In this document: positions 1 to 8,864 of the stretch, piece after piece | Position numbering within the stretch: position 1 is the stretch's first letter | Layout of the letters: each line of letters starts with the position of its first letter | Assembly (NCBI RefSeq): GCF_027483985.1 | Contig: NZ_JAIXTJ010000017.1 | Location: 144,685 to 208,684, forward strand | From: Flavobacterium sp. | Lineage (GTDB): Bacteria; Bacteroidota; Bacteroidia; Flavobacteriales; Flavobacteriaceae | DNA: 64,000 bases | Direction of reading: 5' to 3' | Made by a program: the position numbers and the translations under genes | The notes under the pieces: model-generated | Database searches by the model: none | Told to the model about the DNA's origin: nothing | The model's input: only the letters and a program-made list of their open reading frames with translations

Positions 1-32
1 GGATTCGAGGAGAATTGGAATTAGGCTTGAAG

Positions 33-60
33 AAAATAGAGAAAAGAAAATAGAAAATAG
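33..60. repeat. Short 7-bp-period tandem repeat
   Basis: Four consecutive heptamers, AAAATAG, AGAAAAG, AAAATAG, AAAATAG, lie in the spacer before the first gene. It is short and purine-rich, so chance is possible, but the 7-bp period matches two clearer repeats at 1150-1180 and 55886-55962. Confidence 0.45.
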
Positions 61-84
61 ACTTCCTAAAATTACATAAAATAA

Positions 85-1143
85 ATGATCAATCTTTTTA
101 ATACCCATATAGAATCTTTATCCATCCATAGAGTTGGAAATAAAAGCCGTAACGAAGCCATTTTTTTATCTGAAAACCAATATGGTTTAAATGACGAAAT
201 CGTGCCTTTATTGAAAGAATATTTCTTTAAGTCTTTTCGTGAAAAAGAAGAAAACTACTTTCAATTTGCACACGAAGTTGATTTGGAATACAATGATATG
301 TTCAATCTAGCAACAGAGATTTTTACAAATCCAAGTTCAGTGCACGAGGTTTCTAAAAAAATTACAAAGCACCTTTTTGAACAATCTAATCATCCGCATA
401 TTAAAAACGGTGAAGTTTATGTAACTTATCTAACCAATGTTTCTATCGACAACAATGTAGTTGATGCCATTGGTGTTTTTAAAAGCGAATTACGTACTGA
501 TTTCCTTCAATTTGAAGAAAAAGACAGCAATTTAGAGATGATTCTGCAAGAAGGAATTAACCTTAATAAACTAGATAAAGGTTGCCTAATTTTTAATCAC
601 AAAAAAGAAGAAGGATATAAAATTTTAACCATTGACAGCAACCGATATGATGCGCGTTATTGGTTAGAACATTTCTTAGCAGTAGATGCTTTTCAAGACG
701 AAAACTTTATGACTAAAAAATATTTAAAATTTTGTCAAGAGTTTGCTAAAGAAGTGGTTTTCCCGGCTGAAGATAAAAAGCAAGAAGTAATGTTTATGAA
801 CCGTGCTGTAAATCACTTTGCCAAAAACGATAATTTTGAAGAAACAGCTTTCTTGAATGAAGTGATGGACAATCCTGATTTGATTCCTGAATTTAAAAAC
901 TACAAAGCCGATCGAGGCGAAAAATATAGTATTGAAGATGTAACCTCGTTTCCTATTGCGAACGCTGCCGTATCGGACGCACGAAAATCAATTAAAAACG
1001 TAATCAATCTTGATACTAATATTCAAATCAAATTAGACTTTATAAATCCAGAAAGTGCAGAAAAGTTTGTTGAAAAAGGTTGGGATGAAGAAAAACAAAT
1101 GTATTATTACTTAGTTTATTTCAATAAAGAACAAAAGAGCTAG
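85..1143 (+). CDS. Nucleoid-associated protein, NdpA/YejK-like
   Basis: The 352-residue product resembles the 37-kDa nucleoid-associated protein family (NdpA/YejK). Recognisable features are the N-terminal INLFNTHIESLSIHRVGNK segment, a central stretch around residues 115-180 typical of the family (phage-like N half), and a C-terminal YYYLVYFNKE end. The family is cytoplasmic, binds the nucleoid, and has no established enzymatic activity. The protein has no signal peptide. The ATG follows an AT-rich leader. The gene is monocistronic: a heptamer repeat and an intrinsic terminator follow it. The name rests on overall resemblance rather than a catalytic motif. Confidence 0.8.
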   Translation: MINLFNTHIESLSIHRVGNKSRNEAIFLSENQYGLNDEIVPLLKEYFFKSFREKEENYFQFAHEVDLEYNDMFNLATEIFTNPSSVHEVSKKITKHLFEQSNHPHIKNGEVYVTYLTNVSIDNNVVDAIGVFKSELRTDFLQFEEKDSNLEMILQEGINLNKLDKGCLIFNHKKEEGYKILTIDSNRYDARYWLEHFLAVDAFQDENFMTKKYLKFCQEFAKEVVFPAEDKKQEVMFMNRAVNHFAKNDNFEETAFLNEVMDNPDLIPEFKNYKADRGEKYSIEDVTSFPIANAAVSDARKSIKNVINLDTNIQIKLDFINPESAEKFVEKGWDEEKQMYYYLVYFNKEQKS

Positions 1144-1149
1144 TGATTA

Positions 1150-1180
1150 GTGTTCAGTGTTCAGTGTTCAGTGTTCAGTG
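1150..1180. repeat. Tandem repeat, (GTGTTCA)x4.4
   Basis: Four perfect copies of GTGTTCA plus a partial GTG directly follow the stop codon of the nucleoid-associated protein gene and precede its terminator. The period is exactly 7 bp, as in the repeats at 33-60 and 55886-55962, but the unit sequence differs. Confidence 0.9.
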
Positions 1181-1194
1181 AAAAATAAATTATT

Positions 1195-1227
1195 CCTCAA
1201 TTGATTAAACAATTGGGGATTTTTTTA
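1195..1227 (+). terminator. Rho-independent terminator
   Basis: Stem CCTCAATTG / CAATTGGGG (one G-T pair), loop ATTAAA, then a run of seven T. It ends the transcript of the upstream nucleoid-associated protein gene. Confidence 0.8.
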
Positions 1228-1292
1228 TACTAAATTGTTAAAGATTTAGTTTGTTATTTAAATTTCGGTATCTTTCGTTAATTACCCATTAT

Positions 1293-3123
1293 ATGCGCTA
1301 CTTTTTTTATTTAGTATTATTATTTTTTAGTTGTCAAATTATGACGGCTCAAAAAACAGTGCCTACTAAATCGGATAGTGTTTATAAAAAAATTGATGAC
1401 TTTTCTAAGGATAAAAAGTTCTTCAAATTAATGCATAAATTAATGTTTAGGTCTAAAAAAACCGGTAGCTACTAAAATCCAAAAACAAAAAAGTGCTTCT
1501 CCAATTCAAAAGTCATTTGAAAAATACAATTGCCGAATTATTCGAAATATTTCTATTGAAACTTTAGATCCTTTTGGTTATTCTGCTGAAAACGATAAAG
1601 AACTTCCGGATAAAAAACTGGAACGATTTGGAAATTCGTTGCACATTAAAACAAAAAAATGGACCATCCTAAACCTGTTGCTTTTTAAAAAAAATCAAGA
1701 ACTAGATTCCTTATTGATAAAAGAATCCGAACGTTTAATTCGAAGCCAACGCTATGTTAGAAGTGTTGTAATTAAACCTGTACCGATAGAAAACAATAAA
1801 GATTCAGTTGATATTTCTATCAGAGTTCTTGATACTTGGAGTTTAATTCCAACTGGTGCTTTTTCGAGTTCGAAAGCCAATTTAGAATTAACAGAACGAA
1901 ATTTTTTCGGCCTCGGACACGAAGTTAACTTTGATTACATTAGAAGTTTTGCCAATAATACCTTTGCTTATGACTCAAGATATTTTATTAGAAATATTAA
2001 AAATTCATTTGTCAACGCAACGGTTTCATCACGAACTGACCTTGAAAATAATACTTTCAAAACAGCTCGTTTGGACCGACCATTTTATTCAACTTTAACG
2101 CATTGGGCAGGTGGTTTTTATTATGATTATAGAAATTTCAATGAAATCTTGTCCGATATCAACAATCAAACCTCTACACAAAATTTTAAAATAAAAACTT
2201 ATGAATTTTGGACCGGTCATTCTACCAAAATTTTTGCTGGAAATTCCGATTTTTCGCGTGCTACCAATCTTATCACATCTATCGGATATACGAATACCAC
2301 TTTTTTAAAGCAACCCGAACTGCAATATGATCCTATTCGGTTTTCAAATTCTTCAAAATTAGTTTTGGCTACAATTGGTATTTCCAGCCAGCAGTTTTAT
2401 CAAGACAAGTATCTTTTTAGATTTGGTGTGATTGAAGATATTCCTTACGGAAAAGTATTTTCGTTTACTGGCGGTTTTGAAAACAAAAAAAACGTAAACA
2501 GAGCCTATTTTGGTGGAAGATTTTCTTATGGTGACTACTTAGATTTTGGCTATATAAGTGCTAATATAGAATATGGTTCCTTCTTTAATAACGGCAAAAC
2601 AGAGCAAACCACAATCAAAATTGAAACCAATTACTTTACCAACTTATTTTCAATTGGAAATTGGAAATTTAGACAATTTGTAAAACCAGTTTTAGTCCTC
2701 GGAAACAATCGTTTGAATACAACCAAAGACCGTTTGAACTTAATCGACGTCAACGGAATTCCTGGTTTTAACAGTTCACCACTTGTTGGAACGCGAAAAT
2801 TTCTAACTACATTTCAAACACAATCCTACAACCCAAAAAATTGGTATGGCTTTAATTTGAGTCCGTTTATGAATTTTACTTTAGGTTTTCTTGACAACGG
2901 AAATAATAAATTCTTCAATAACAAAATGTATTCTCAAATAGGTTTGGGCGTACTAATCAACAATAACTATTTGGTTTTCAATAGTTTTCAATTCTCATTT
3001 TCTTATTATCCGTCGCTTCCAATTGATGGTAGTAACATCATTAAAACCAATACGTTTCAAAACTCCGATATTAACCTCAATAATTTTCAAATCGGACAAC
3101 CTTATGTTGTTCCGTATCAATAA
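1293..3123 (+). pseudogene. Omp85/BamA-like outer membrane protein, interrupted by a frameshift
   Basis: The first segment (1293-1475) starts at an ATG with a signal peptide (MRYFFYLVLLFFSCQIMTAQ) and runs into TAA after RSKKTGSY. The second segment is open in the +1 frame from 1444 to 3123 and has no proper start; its earliest start-like codon is a TTG at 1639, but coding sequence is evident before it (for example NISIETLDPFGYS). The two join if the seven-A run at 1455-1461 had six A. The joined protein is about 609 residues: signal peptide, a POTRA-like region (RYVRSVVIKPV, then VRVLD-type strand IRVLDTWSLIPTG), and a C-terminal beta-barrel rich in aromatic alternating strands. The family is common and intact in Flavobacteriaceae and its function is not established. 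It could be a true pseudogene, phase variation or a sequencing error in a homopolymer. Confidence 0.8.
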
Positions 3124-3198
3124 ACACATTAATTTCTTGTTAAATGGAATTGATTTAAGGAACATTATTCATAATTTCACAAGGTTAAATGTTTGTCA

Positions 3199-4956
3199 AT
3201 GCATCTAAAAACGTACCTATTTACATTTTTATCGCTTCTAATTTTTTATAATTCAAATGGTCAAATTAGAATAGCCTCTTTTGAATTTGATAAAGAAAAA
3301 AAAGGACCTACAATTGTCTACTATAATTTTTATAATGACATTCAAATGATTGAAATCGAATATAATAATTATGAAAAAGCACGAGTTGACCACGAAGATG
3401 CCATCAAACCAATAAGCAGTATCAGACCAAGAAATTACGGACATAATGCTATTATTTTTAGAACTAAAAATGGTGAACTTTTACACCAATACAATTTAAA
3501 AGGAAACGCATTTAAACCAACCGACTTTCTTCCTGCTGAAAAATGCATTACAGTAACACATTCCTCAAGATTGAATTCAAAATATGTTGCCAAAACCAAT
3601 TATCCTTCTTACGGAAAATATAATTTTTTTGTAACAGAAAACAACAAAGCCGGCTTGATTGACACTTTAGGAACTCCAATTTTAGAGGTAGTTTATGATG
3701 GCCTTCTTAGTTATAATCACAATTTTAATCTTAATTCTTTTGTGATGTTTGATACTAGAAACGATCAAGAACAAGAAAAATGTTTTTATACGATGAAAAG
3801 TAACGGAAAATGGGGATTTAAAAGTGATAAAATTACCATCGAACCAAAATATGATGATTTGATTCCGATAAAACAGAATGTTTTAAAGATTAAAAAAAAT
3901 AATAAATATGGTTTGATTAACGAAAAAGAAGAAAGCTTAATCGAACCAATTTACACCGATTTAATTTATAAGAATGATTTTTATCTTTATACCACAGAAG
4001 GCATCGAAAATATTGATAAATACGCAACACTTTACGGAATTATTGATTTCAATTTCAAAATAAAAACACAACCTATTTATAATAATATTGACGATATTAT
4101 TGAAAATTATTATCCGTCAGGAAAGTATTGGGCTTGCAAAACTGATGGTTGTGGCGCCATAGACAAAAACGGAAATGAAATTTCGAAGTTTAAATATGGT
4201 TCGATGCCTCAAAATCCGTACAATACCTTTTATCGAACAACAGGATATCGAGACAGCAACAAATACTACATTTTGAATTTAGATTTTGAAGAAATCGGTA
4301 AAAATTATGATGCAATTTATGATTGGAAAAATCAACTGTTTACTGTCAAAAAAGGATCAAAATTAGGATTAATTGACCTTAATAATAAAGTAGTTTTACC
4401 TTGTGAATATGATTCATTCTGGCAAGAATCCAGAAGCGAATTGGGTACACTAATAAAAAACAAAAAATATGGCGTCATTACTAGTAAAGGAGTTGTAGTA
4501 ATTCCTTGTAAATATGATGATTTATACTTTACAGTTGATAATACCATTGTAGCAACACTCATTGATGCAAATGACAAAACTAACCGAAACAGAAAAGTAG
4601 GTTTGTTAAGCGCCAATGGCAACCAAATGACTTCTTTTGTATATGATGAAATTGAAACGATTGATTACGGATTTTATCGTGTTAGAATCGACACAAAATA
4701 TGGTGTTCTCAACAAAGATGGTAAAGAAATCACGCCGGTAAAATATGATGAAATTTACCGCTACCGAAATGGTTTTTGCATTGCCAAACTTGACTTTGGA
4801 TACGGCTTTATAGATACTTCTGGAAAAGAAATAACCCATTTCTATTATGAAAAACCAAGCGATTTCAACTACAACGCTGCCAAAAAACTAAGAGCCAAAG
4901 CTTATTTAAGAGGAAAAGAAGTTATTATTGATGAGAATGGTAAGGTTATATACTAA
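3199..4956 (+). CDS. WG-repeat (KWG-type) secreted protein
   Basis: The product begins with a signal peptide (MHLKTYLFTFLSLLIFYNSNGQ) and carries many WG/KWG-like repeats of the form K-x-G-L-I-D/N-x-x-x-K/G-x-x-x-x-P-x-Y-D-x-x: for example KWGFKSDKITIEPKYDDL, NKYGLINEKEE, KLGLIDLNNKVVLPCEYD, KYGVITSKGVVVIPCKYDD, KYGVLNKDGKEITPVKYDE and GYGFIDTSGKEI. I chose ATG 3199 because the signal peptide begins there; a TTG two codons upstream is also in frame. WG-repeat proteins are surface or secreted beta-repeat proteins with no single known function. The gene stands in line after the frameshifted outer-membrane protein gene, with a 75-nt gap. Confidence 0.85.
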   Translation: MHLKTYLFTFLSLLIFYNSNGQIRIASFEFDKEKKGPTIVYYNFYNDIQMIEIEYNNYEKARVDHEDAIKPISSIRPRNYGHNAIIFRTKNGELLHQYNLKGNAFKPTDFLPAEKCITVTHSSRLNSKYVAKTNYPSYGKYNFFVTENNKAGLIDTLGTPILEVVYDGLLSYNHNFNLNSFVMFDTRNDQEQEKCFYTMKSNGKWGFKSDKITIEPKYDDLIPIKQNVLKIKKNNKYGLINEKEESLIEPIYTDLIYKNDFYLYTTEGIENIDKYATLYGIIDFNFKIKTQPIYNNIDDIIENYYPSGKYWACKTDGCGAIDKNGNEISKFKYGSMPQNPYNTFYRTTGYRDSNKYYILNLDFEEIGKNYDAIYDWKNQLFTVKKGSKLGLIDLNNKVVLPCEYDSFWQESRSELGTLIKNKKYGVITSKGVVVIPCKYDDLYFTVDNTIVATLIDANDKTNRNRKVGLLSANGNQMTSFVYDEIETIDYGFYRVRIDTKYGVLNKDGKEITPVKYDEIYRYRNGFCIAKLDFGYGFIDTSGKEITHFYYEKPSDFNYNAAKKLRAKAYLRGKEVIIDENGKVIY

Positions 4957-4976
4957 AAGATAAAATATATGAAAAA

Positions 4977-5022
4977 CACGTAAAACTACGTATAAATATG
5001 AATATTTATACAGCTATTTTTG
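4977..5022 (+). promoter_or_regulatory. Inverted-repeat operator plus -7 box
   Basis: CACGTAAAACTACGTA (4977-4992) is followed, after exactly 22 nt, by the Bacteroidota -7 box TATTTTTG (5015-5022). The gene start is at 5116, giving a leader of about 85 nt. The same arrangement, with the same 22-nt spacing, occurs on the minus strand at 60627-60672. No clear -33 TTTG is present, so the inverted repeat may be the site of an activator that replaces it. Confidence 0.65.
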
Positions 5023-5115
5023 TTTAATAATTTAAAGATTTATTTTAATAAAACACATTTGACTTCCAACCAAATGTCATTTTTCACACTCTATTAACTT
5101 AAAACCATTACTTTT

Positions 5116-6691
5116 ATGAAACAACGATTAAAACAGATTACAAAATTTATAGCGATATGTGCTCTTGTAGTACTCAGTAGCTGCGAAAAAGACCTTTATG
5201 AAGAAGGCATTAAACAAAATAGCAATCTTAAAATTGAACAAAAATCATTTCAAGAGTTATTATTAAACAAGAAATTTAGTTCTGCTTATCAAAAAGTAGA
5301 AAAAAGTAGAATCTCAAAAAGAGAAGGATTACAAGGTAGGACTGCACTCGAAGATGAGTACAATTTTACAATAGTAGAAAAGTCACCAGTAAAAATTTTA
5401 ACAAATGATAGTGATGGCTCAACAACTTATGTAATGCTTATTGAAAGACCAATTTCTGAAAATTTAAAATTTGAAAACTTAATTTTAAATGACAAAAATG
5501 GTATTTTAGATGGACGTATTATTAAATATACATTATCAAAAGAGCCTCAAAAAAGATGAGAATCATGGTGGTGAAATTTTAGACATTACAAATACTGAAA
5601 TGACTACTTTAGAAATTGATGGTAGATATGGTATTCCGTGCGTAATGACCTATACAATTATGTGTGGTACTTTAGGAACAACACCGTATAATACTTATAC
5701 AGGTATTCATATCGCTAATTGGGAATGTTATACTCTTAGTGACAACCTTTATATGGTTACATCTTTAGAATGTTCAGGCGGCGGTAACATTGAAGGAACT
5801 GGAACTATTGGTACTGGTACTGGTACAGGTGGTAACTCTAATACTGGTCCAAATGGCGGTAGCGGTGCAGGAACAACTCCATCAATACCAACATCACCAA
5901 TATCGCCTTTTGGAAGTCATGAAATAATACAAAAAACACCTTGCGAATCTCTAAATAAAATATTACAAACACCATCATCATTACCTGCTGGTACTATATC
6001 TATTAAAGATGCGCTCACACAACTAAGCGATAATGCGGATGATGGTCTAGACCATGAAGAAGGTTTTAATTTTGCTTTTAACCCTACAACTGGTCAGGTG
6101 TATGCAATACCGGCTTCAACACCGATAAATGATAATAATAAAATAGTGTATAGTAAAAATCAGTTAGTTTTTGGTGGAGCTCATTTTCACCAATTTGGAT
6201 TAGAGCCGCAATTCTCGCACGATGATTTATATGTACTAAATACGTTTAATACACAATTTAGTAACCCGAACATCGTAAATAATTTACAAGCTCCACTCCC
6301 TATGCACCTATTGGTCACTACTGATGGAGACGTATATGCAATTATGGCTGAAGATATGCTGGAGTTTTCTACATTAATTAATGACATATATAATAACGAA
6401 GATAAAAGAACAAAATTTAGAGATAAACTTGAATCAAGATATGCAAAGTTCTTTAGAGCTCTAACAAATTCTTATACAGGTGATGCCGAAGATTATCAAG
6501 AAACCTTACTAAAATTTATAAATAATGTAAATCCTGCAGCCGGAAATGAAAATGGAAACTTAAGTTTAAAGTTGTATAAGGCTTCAAAAGTTAATGATGT
6601 ATTGACTGGCGAGTGGAAAGAACTGAAACTACATCAAACAAATGAATTAAATTTTAATAATTTTACCGTAGAAAAAATAAACTGTAACTAG
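5116..6691 (+). pseudogene. Large secreted lipoprotein gene, interrupted by a frameshift
   Basis: Segment one (5116-5559) encodes a lipoprotein signal (lipobox VLSSC, Cys 23) and a helical N-terminal region ending KEPQKR-stop. Segment two is open in the next frame until 6691 and continues the sense of the protein (KKDENHGGEILDI, then a Cys-containing region, a Gly/Thr linker at about 5800-5870, and a C-terminal domain with DDGLDHEEGFNF and GGAHFHQFG motifs). Adding one A to the six-A run at 5549-5554 joins the frames into a protein of about 525 residues. The ATG at 5510 is an internal artefact, not a real start. Function unknown; this is a lipoprotein architecture seen in Flavobacteriaceae. 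Preceded by the inverted-repeat promoter at 4977-5022 and followed after 2 nt by another lipoprotein gene. Confidence 0.75.
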
Positions 6692-6693
6692 AT

Positions 6694-7284
6694 ATGAAAA
6701 AAATACTTATCACCTTGACGATACTAATTGCTTTTTCTTGTAAATCGCAGATTATCCCACAGAACAATGCTTATGTAGATATACCTAATAATGCTTACAT
6801 TAAAGATACTGAAAATTTTCTAGACAATTTTGTTGGTACATGGCACTACCAAAATGGAAATGAACAATTCACTATTACATTAGTAAAAGTGTTGCATCAT
6901 GATTTTGGTAGTTTTTATAAGGACATCATTATTGGTGAATATAAATATATTGACAATAATGGTAATACTTTGGTAAATACACTTGCTGATATAAATAATC
7001 CAAGTTTTCCTGGTCCTTTATACCATAAAATAGCAGGAGCTAGGTCTTTAATTAGATTAGAATATCCTAAATGCCTAGAGTGTAATCTGGACGAATACCG
7101 CATAAAGTCTTATTTTACAGATCCCGACAGAAAATATCAAAATCTTGCTATTGTTTTTCGTTCAATAAGTGCAACTCAAATAAAGATAAAACTTTACAGA
7201 GAAGGGATGTCTACTACAACCGATCCTAACGCACCTGACGAAATGAGAATTCCTGCTGGAGAGTACTTAATGAATAAAATTTAG
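6694..7284 (+). CDS. Small secreted lipoprotein, DUF6705-like
   Basis: A 196-residue product with a lipoprotein signal (MKKILITLTILIAFSCKS, lipobox Cys 16). The body has LDNFVGTWHYQNG near residue 48, a lipocalin-like opening seen in flavobacterial DUF6705-type proteins, and a predicted beta-rich fold with two cysteines (CLEC, about residues 127-130). It starts 2 nt after the stop of the frameshifted lipoprotein gene, so the two are probably co-transcribed. A terminator follows. The exact family name is from memory and should be treated as tentative; no function is known. Confidence 0.7.
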   Translation: MKKILITLTILIAFSCKSQIIPQNNAYVDIPNNAYIKDTENFLDNFVGTWHYQNGNEQFTITLVKVLHHDFGSFYKDIIIGEYKYIDNNGNTLVNTLADINNPSFPGPLYHKIAGARSLIRLEYPKCLECNLDEYRIKSYFTDPDRKYQNLAIVFRSISATQIKIKLYREGMSTTTDPNAPDEMRIPAGEYLMNKI

Positions 7285-7292
7285 ATAATGCC

Positions 7293-7323
7293 AAAAGCCT
7301 CAGATTTTCTGAGGCTTTTTATT
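7293..7323 (+). terminator. Rho-independent terminator
   Basis: Perfect stem AGCCTCAG / CTGAGGCT with loop ATTTT, flanked by A4 and a T-rich tail. It ends the lipoprotein transcript and lies within the open frame upstream of the helicase, which shows the helicase must start downstream of it. Confidence 0.85.
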
Positions 7324-7350
7324 ACTTTTCCTTCCCAAAAAAGAATTCCC

Positions 7351-7358
7351 TACCTTTG
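7351..7358 (+). promoter_or_regulatory. -7 box TACCTTTG for the DEAD-box helicase
   Basis: TACCTTTG matches the Bacteroidota TAnnTTTG -7 consensus and lies 17 nt before the helicase ATG at 7375. The identical octamer precedes a second DEAD-box helicase gene at 63854. Confidence 0.7.
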
Positions 7359-7374
7359 CAAAAAATACTACGCA

Positions 7375-8718
7375 ATGAATACTTTTGAGCAATTTAATCT
7401 TCCTAAATCTTTACAAAAAGCAATTGACGAAATGGGGTTGACTACTCCTACTCCAATTCAGGAAAAATCGTTTTCTGTTATTATGTCGGGACGCGATGTA
7501 ATGGGAATTGCACAAACAGGTACAGGAAAAACCTTAGCCTATTTATTACCGCTTTTAAAACAGTGGAAATTTGTTAATACCGACTCAGCTCGTGTGGTGA
7601 TTTTAGTTCCTACTCGTGAATTGGTGGTTCAAATTGTAGAAGTTATTGAAAACTTGACCAAATATATGTCGGTGCGAACGCTCGGTATTTATGGTGGTGT
7701 AAACATCAACACACAGAAAAAAGCCGTTTACGAAGGAATAGATATTCTAGTAGGAACTCCAGGAAGAACTATGGATTTGGCACTTGATAACGTAATTCGT
7801 TTTGATTCACTTCAAAAATTAGTTATCGATGAGTTTGATGAAATCTTGAATTTAGGGTTTCGCTTTCAAGTGACTTCGTTGTTAACGATGATGAAAAACA
7901 AACGTCAAAACATTTTATTTTCGGCTACAATGACCGATGAAGTAGATGCAATGCTTGACGAATATTTTGAATTGCCCGAAGAAGTTTCTCTTGCCGCTTC
8001 TGGAACGCCACTCGAAAAAATTGAACAATTAGGCTATTACGCTCCAAATTTTTTGACCAAGCTAAATTTATTAAATCATCTTTTAGATACTGACGAAAGT
8101 ACTTCAAGAGTATTAATTTTTGCTAACAATAAAAAAACAGTTGACTTAATCGCAAACAGTATTGAAGAAAATTATCCAGAGCAATTTGGAGTAATTCACT
8201 CCAATAAATCACAGAATTATCGTTTGAACACCATGGCTTCGTTTCAAGCTGGTGAACTTCGCGGAATCATTACTACTGATGTAATGGCTCGTGGTTTGGA
8301 TATTTCTGATGTTACGCACGTTATTAACTTTGAATTTACCGATATTCCTGAACAATACATTCACAGAATTGGTAGAACAGGTCGTGCTGATAAATCGGGA
8401 ATCGCCATAAGTTTCATAAGTCCGATTGAGGAAGAAATTCAAATTCAAGCGGAAATTTTGATGGAAAAAGAAATCACATTTTTAGATTTTCCAGAATCAG
8501 TGGTTGTTGCAGAACGATTATTAGAATTTGAAAAAGATCGAAAAAAGGTAAAACAACTTTTAAAAAGACCTAAAATTGAAGGTGGCGATGCTTTTCACGA
8601 AAAATCTAAGAAAAATCAAAAAGTAAATCTTGGTGGACCAGCAAAAACAAAACCGAGAAAAACCGAACCGAGAAATCGTGGCGTTGAACGTAAAAGAGCT
8701 GCAAAGAAGAAGAAATAG
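7375..8718 (+). CDS. DEAD/DEAH-box ATP-dependent RNA helicase
   Basis: A cytoplasmic RNA helicase of 447 residues. Visible motifs in order: phenylalanine plus Q-motif region (FEQFNLP, PTPIQEKS), Walker A AQTGTGKT, PTREL, GTPGR, motif II DEFD in place of DEAD, motif III SAT, then the C-terminal RecA domain with TDVMARGLD and HRIGRTGRADKSG. The tail is basic (KTKPRKTEPRNRG, ending KRAAKKKK), typical for RNA binding. ATG 7375 was chosen because a promoter box and the previous gene's terminator lie just upstream. Such helicases act in ribosome assembly, RNA decay or cold adaptation; which applies cannot be told from sequence. Confidence 0.93.
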   Translation: MNTFEQFNLPKSLQKAIDEMGLTTPTPIQEKSFSVIMSGRDVMGIAQTGTGKTLAYLLPLLKQWKFVNTDSARVVILVPTRELVVQIVEVIENLTKYMSVRTLGIYGGVNINTQKKAVYEGIDILVGTPGRTMDLALDNVIRFDSLQKLVIDEFDEILNLGFRFQVTSLLTMMKNKRQNILFSATMTDEVDAMLDEYFELPEEVSLAASGTPLEKIEQLGYYAPNFLTKLNLLNHLLDTDESTSRVLIFANNKKTVDLIANSIEENYPEQFGVIHSNKSQNYRLNTMASFQAGELRGIITTDVMARGLDISDVTHVINFEFTDIPEQYIHRIGRTGRADKSGIAISFISPIEEEIQIQAEILMEKEITFLDFPESVVVAERLLEFEKDRKKVKQLLKRPKIEGGDAFHEKSKKNQKVNLGGPAKTKPRKTEPRNRGVERKRAAKKKK

Positions 8719-8805
8719 TTATAAGTAATCAGTCAAGGTTGACAGCTTTGTGAAATTTTTAAACTTTTATACTTTTAAAGCTTTAAACTTTTTGTTACTT
8801 TTGAC

Positions 8806-8813
8806 AACCAAGT
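8806..8813 (+). promoter_or_regulatory. -7 box TACTTTTG
   Basis: TACTTTTG matches TAnnTTTG and lies about 50 nt upstream of the vWA-protein ATG. No convincing -33 element was seen. Confidence 0.5.
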
Positions 8814-8864
8814 TTTAATGAACTCCGCAATATAAAAACGTTGTGAAGTAAACTATAATTAAAA

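Noticed and set aside
1639..1641. TTG at 1639 as start of an intact 494-residue protein
   Set aside because: In-frame coding sequence with family-like motifs extends upstream to 1444, and the signal peptide lies in the other frame, so this is the second part of a frameshifted gene.
5510..5560. ATG at 5510 as the start of a separate 393-residue gene
   Set aside because: The preceding lipoprotein frame continues in sense across the poly-A run, and residues before KKDENHGG in this frame (MDVLLNIHYQKSL) are out-of-frame reading of the upstream coding sequence. A frameshift explains both halves.
5800..5870. GT-rich repeat as a microsatellite of interest
   Set aside because: It encodes a Gly/Thr linker within the lipoprotein and is explained by low-complexity protein sequence.
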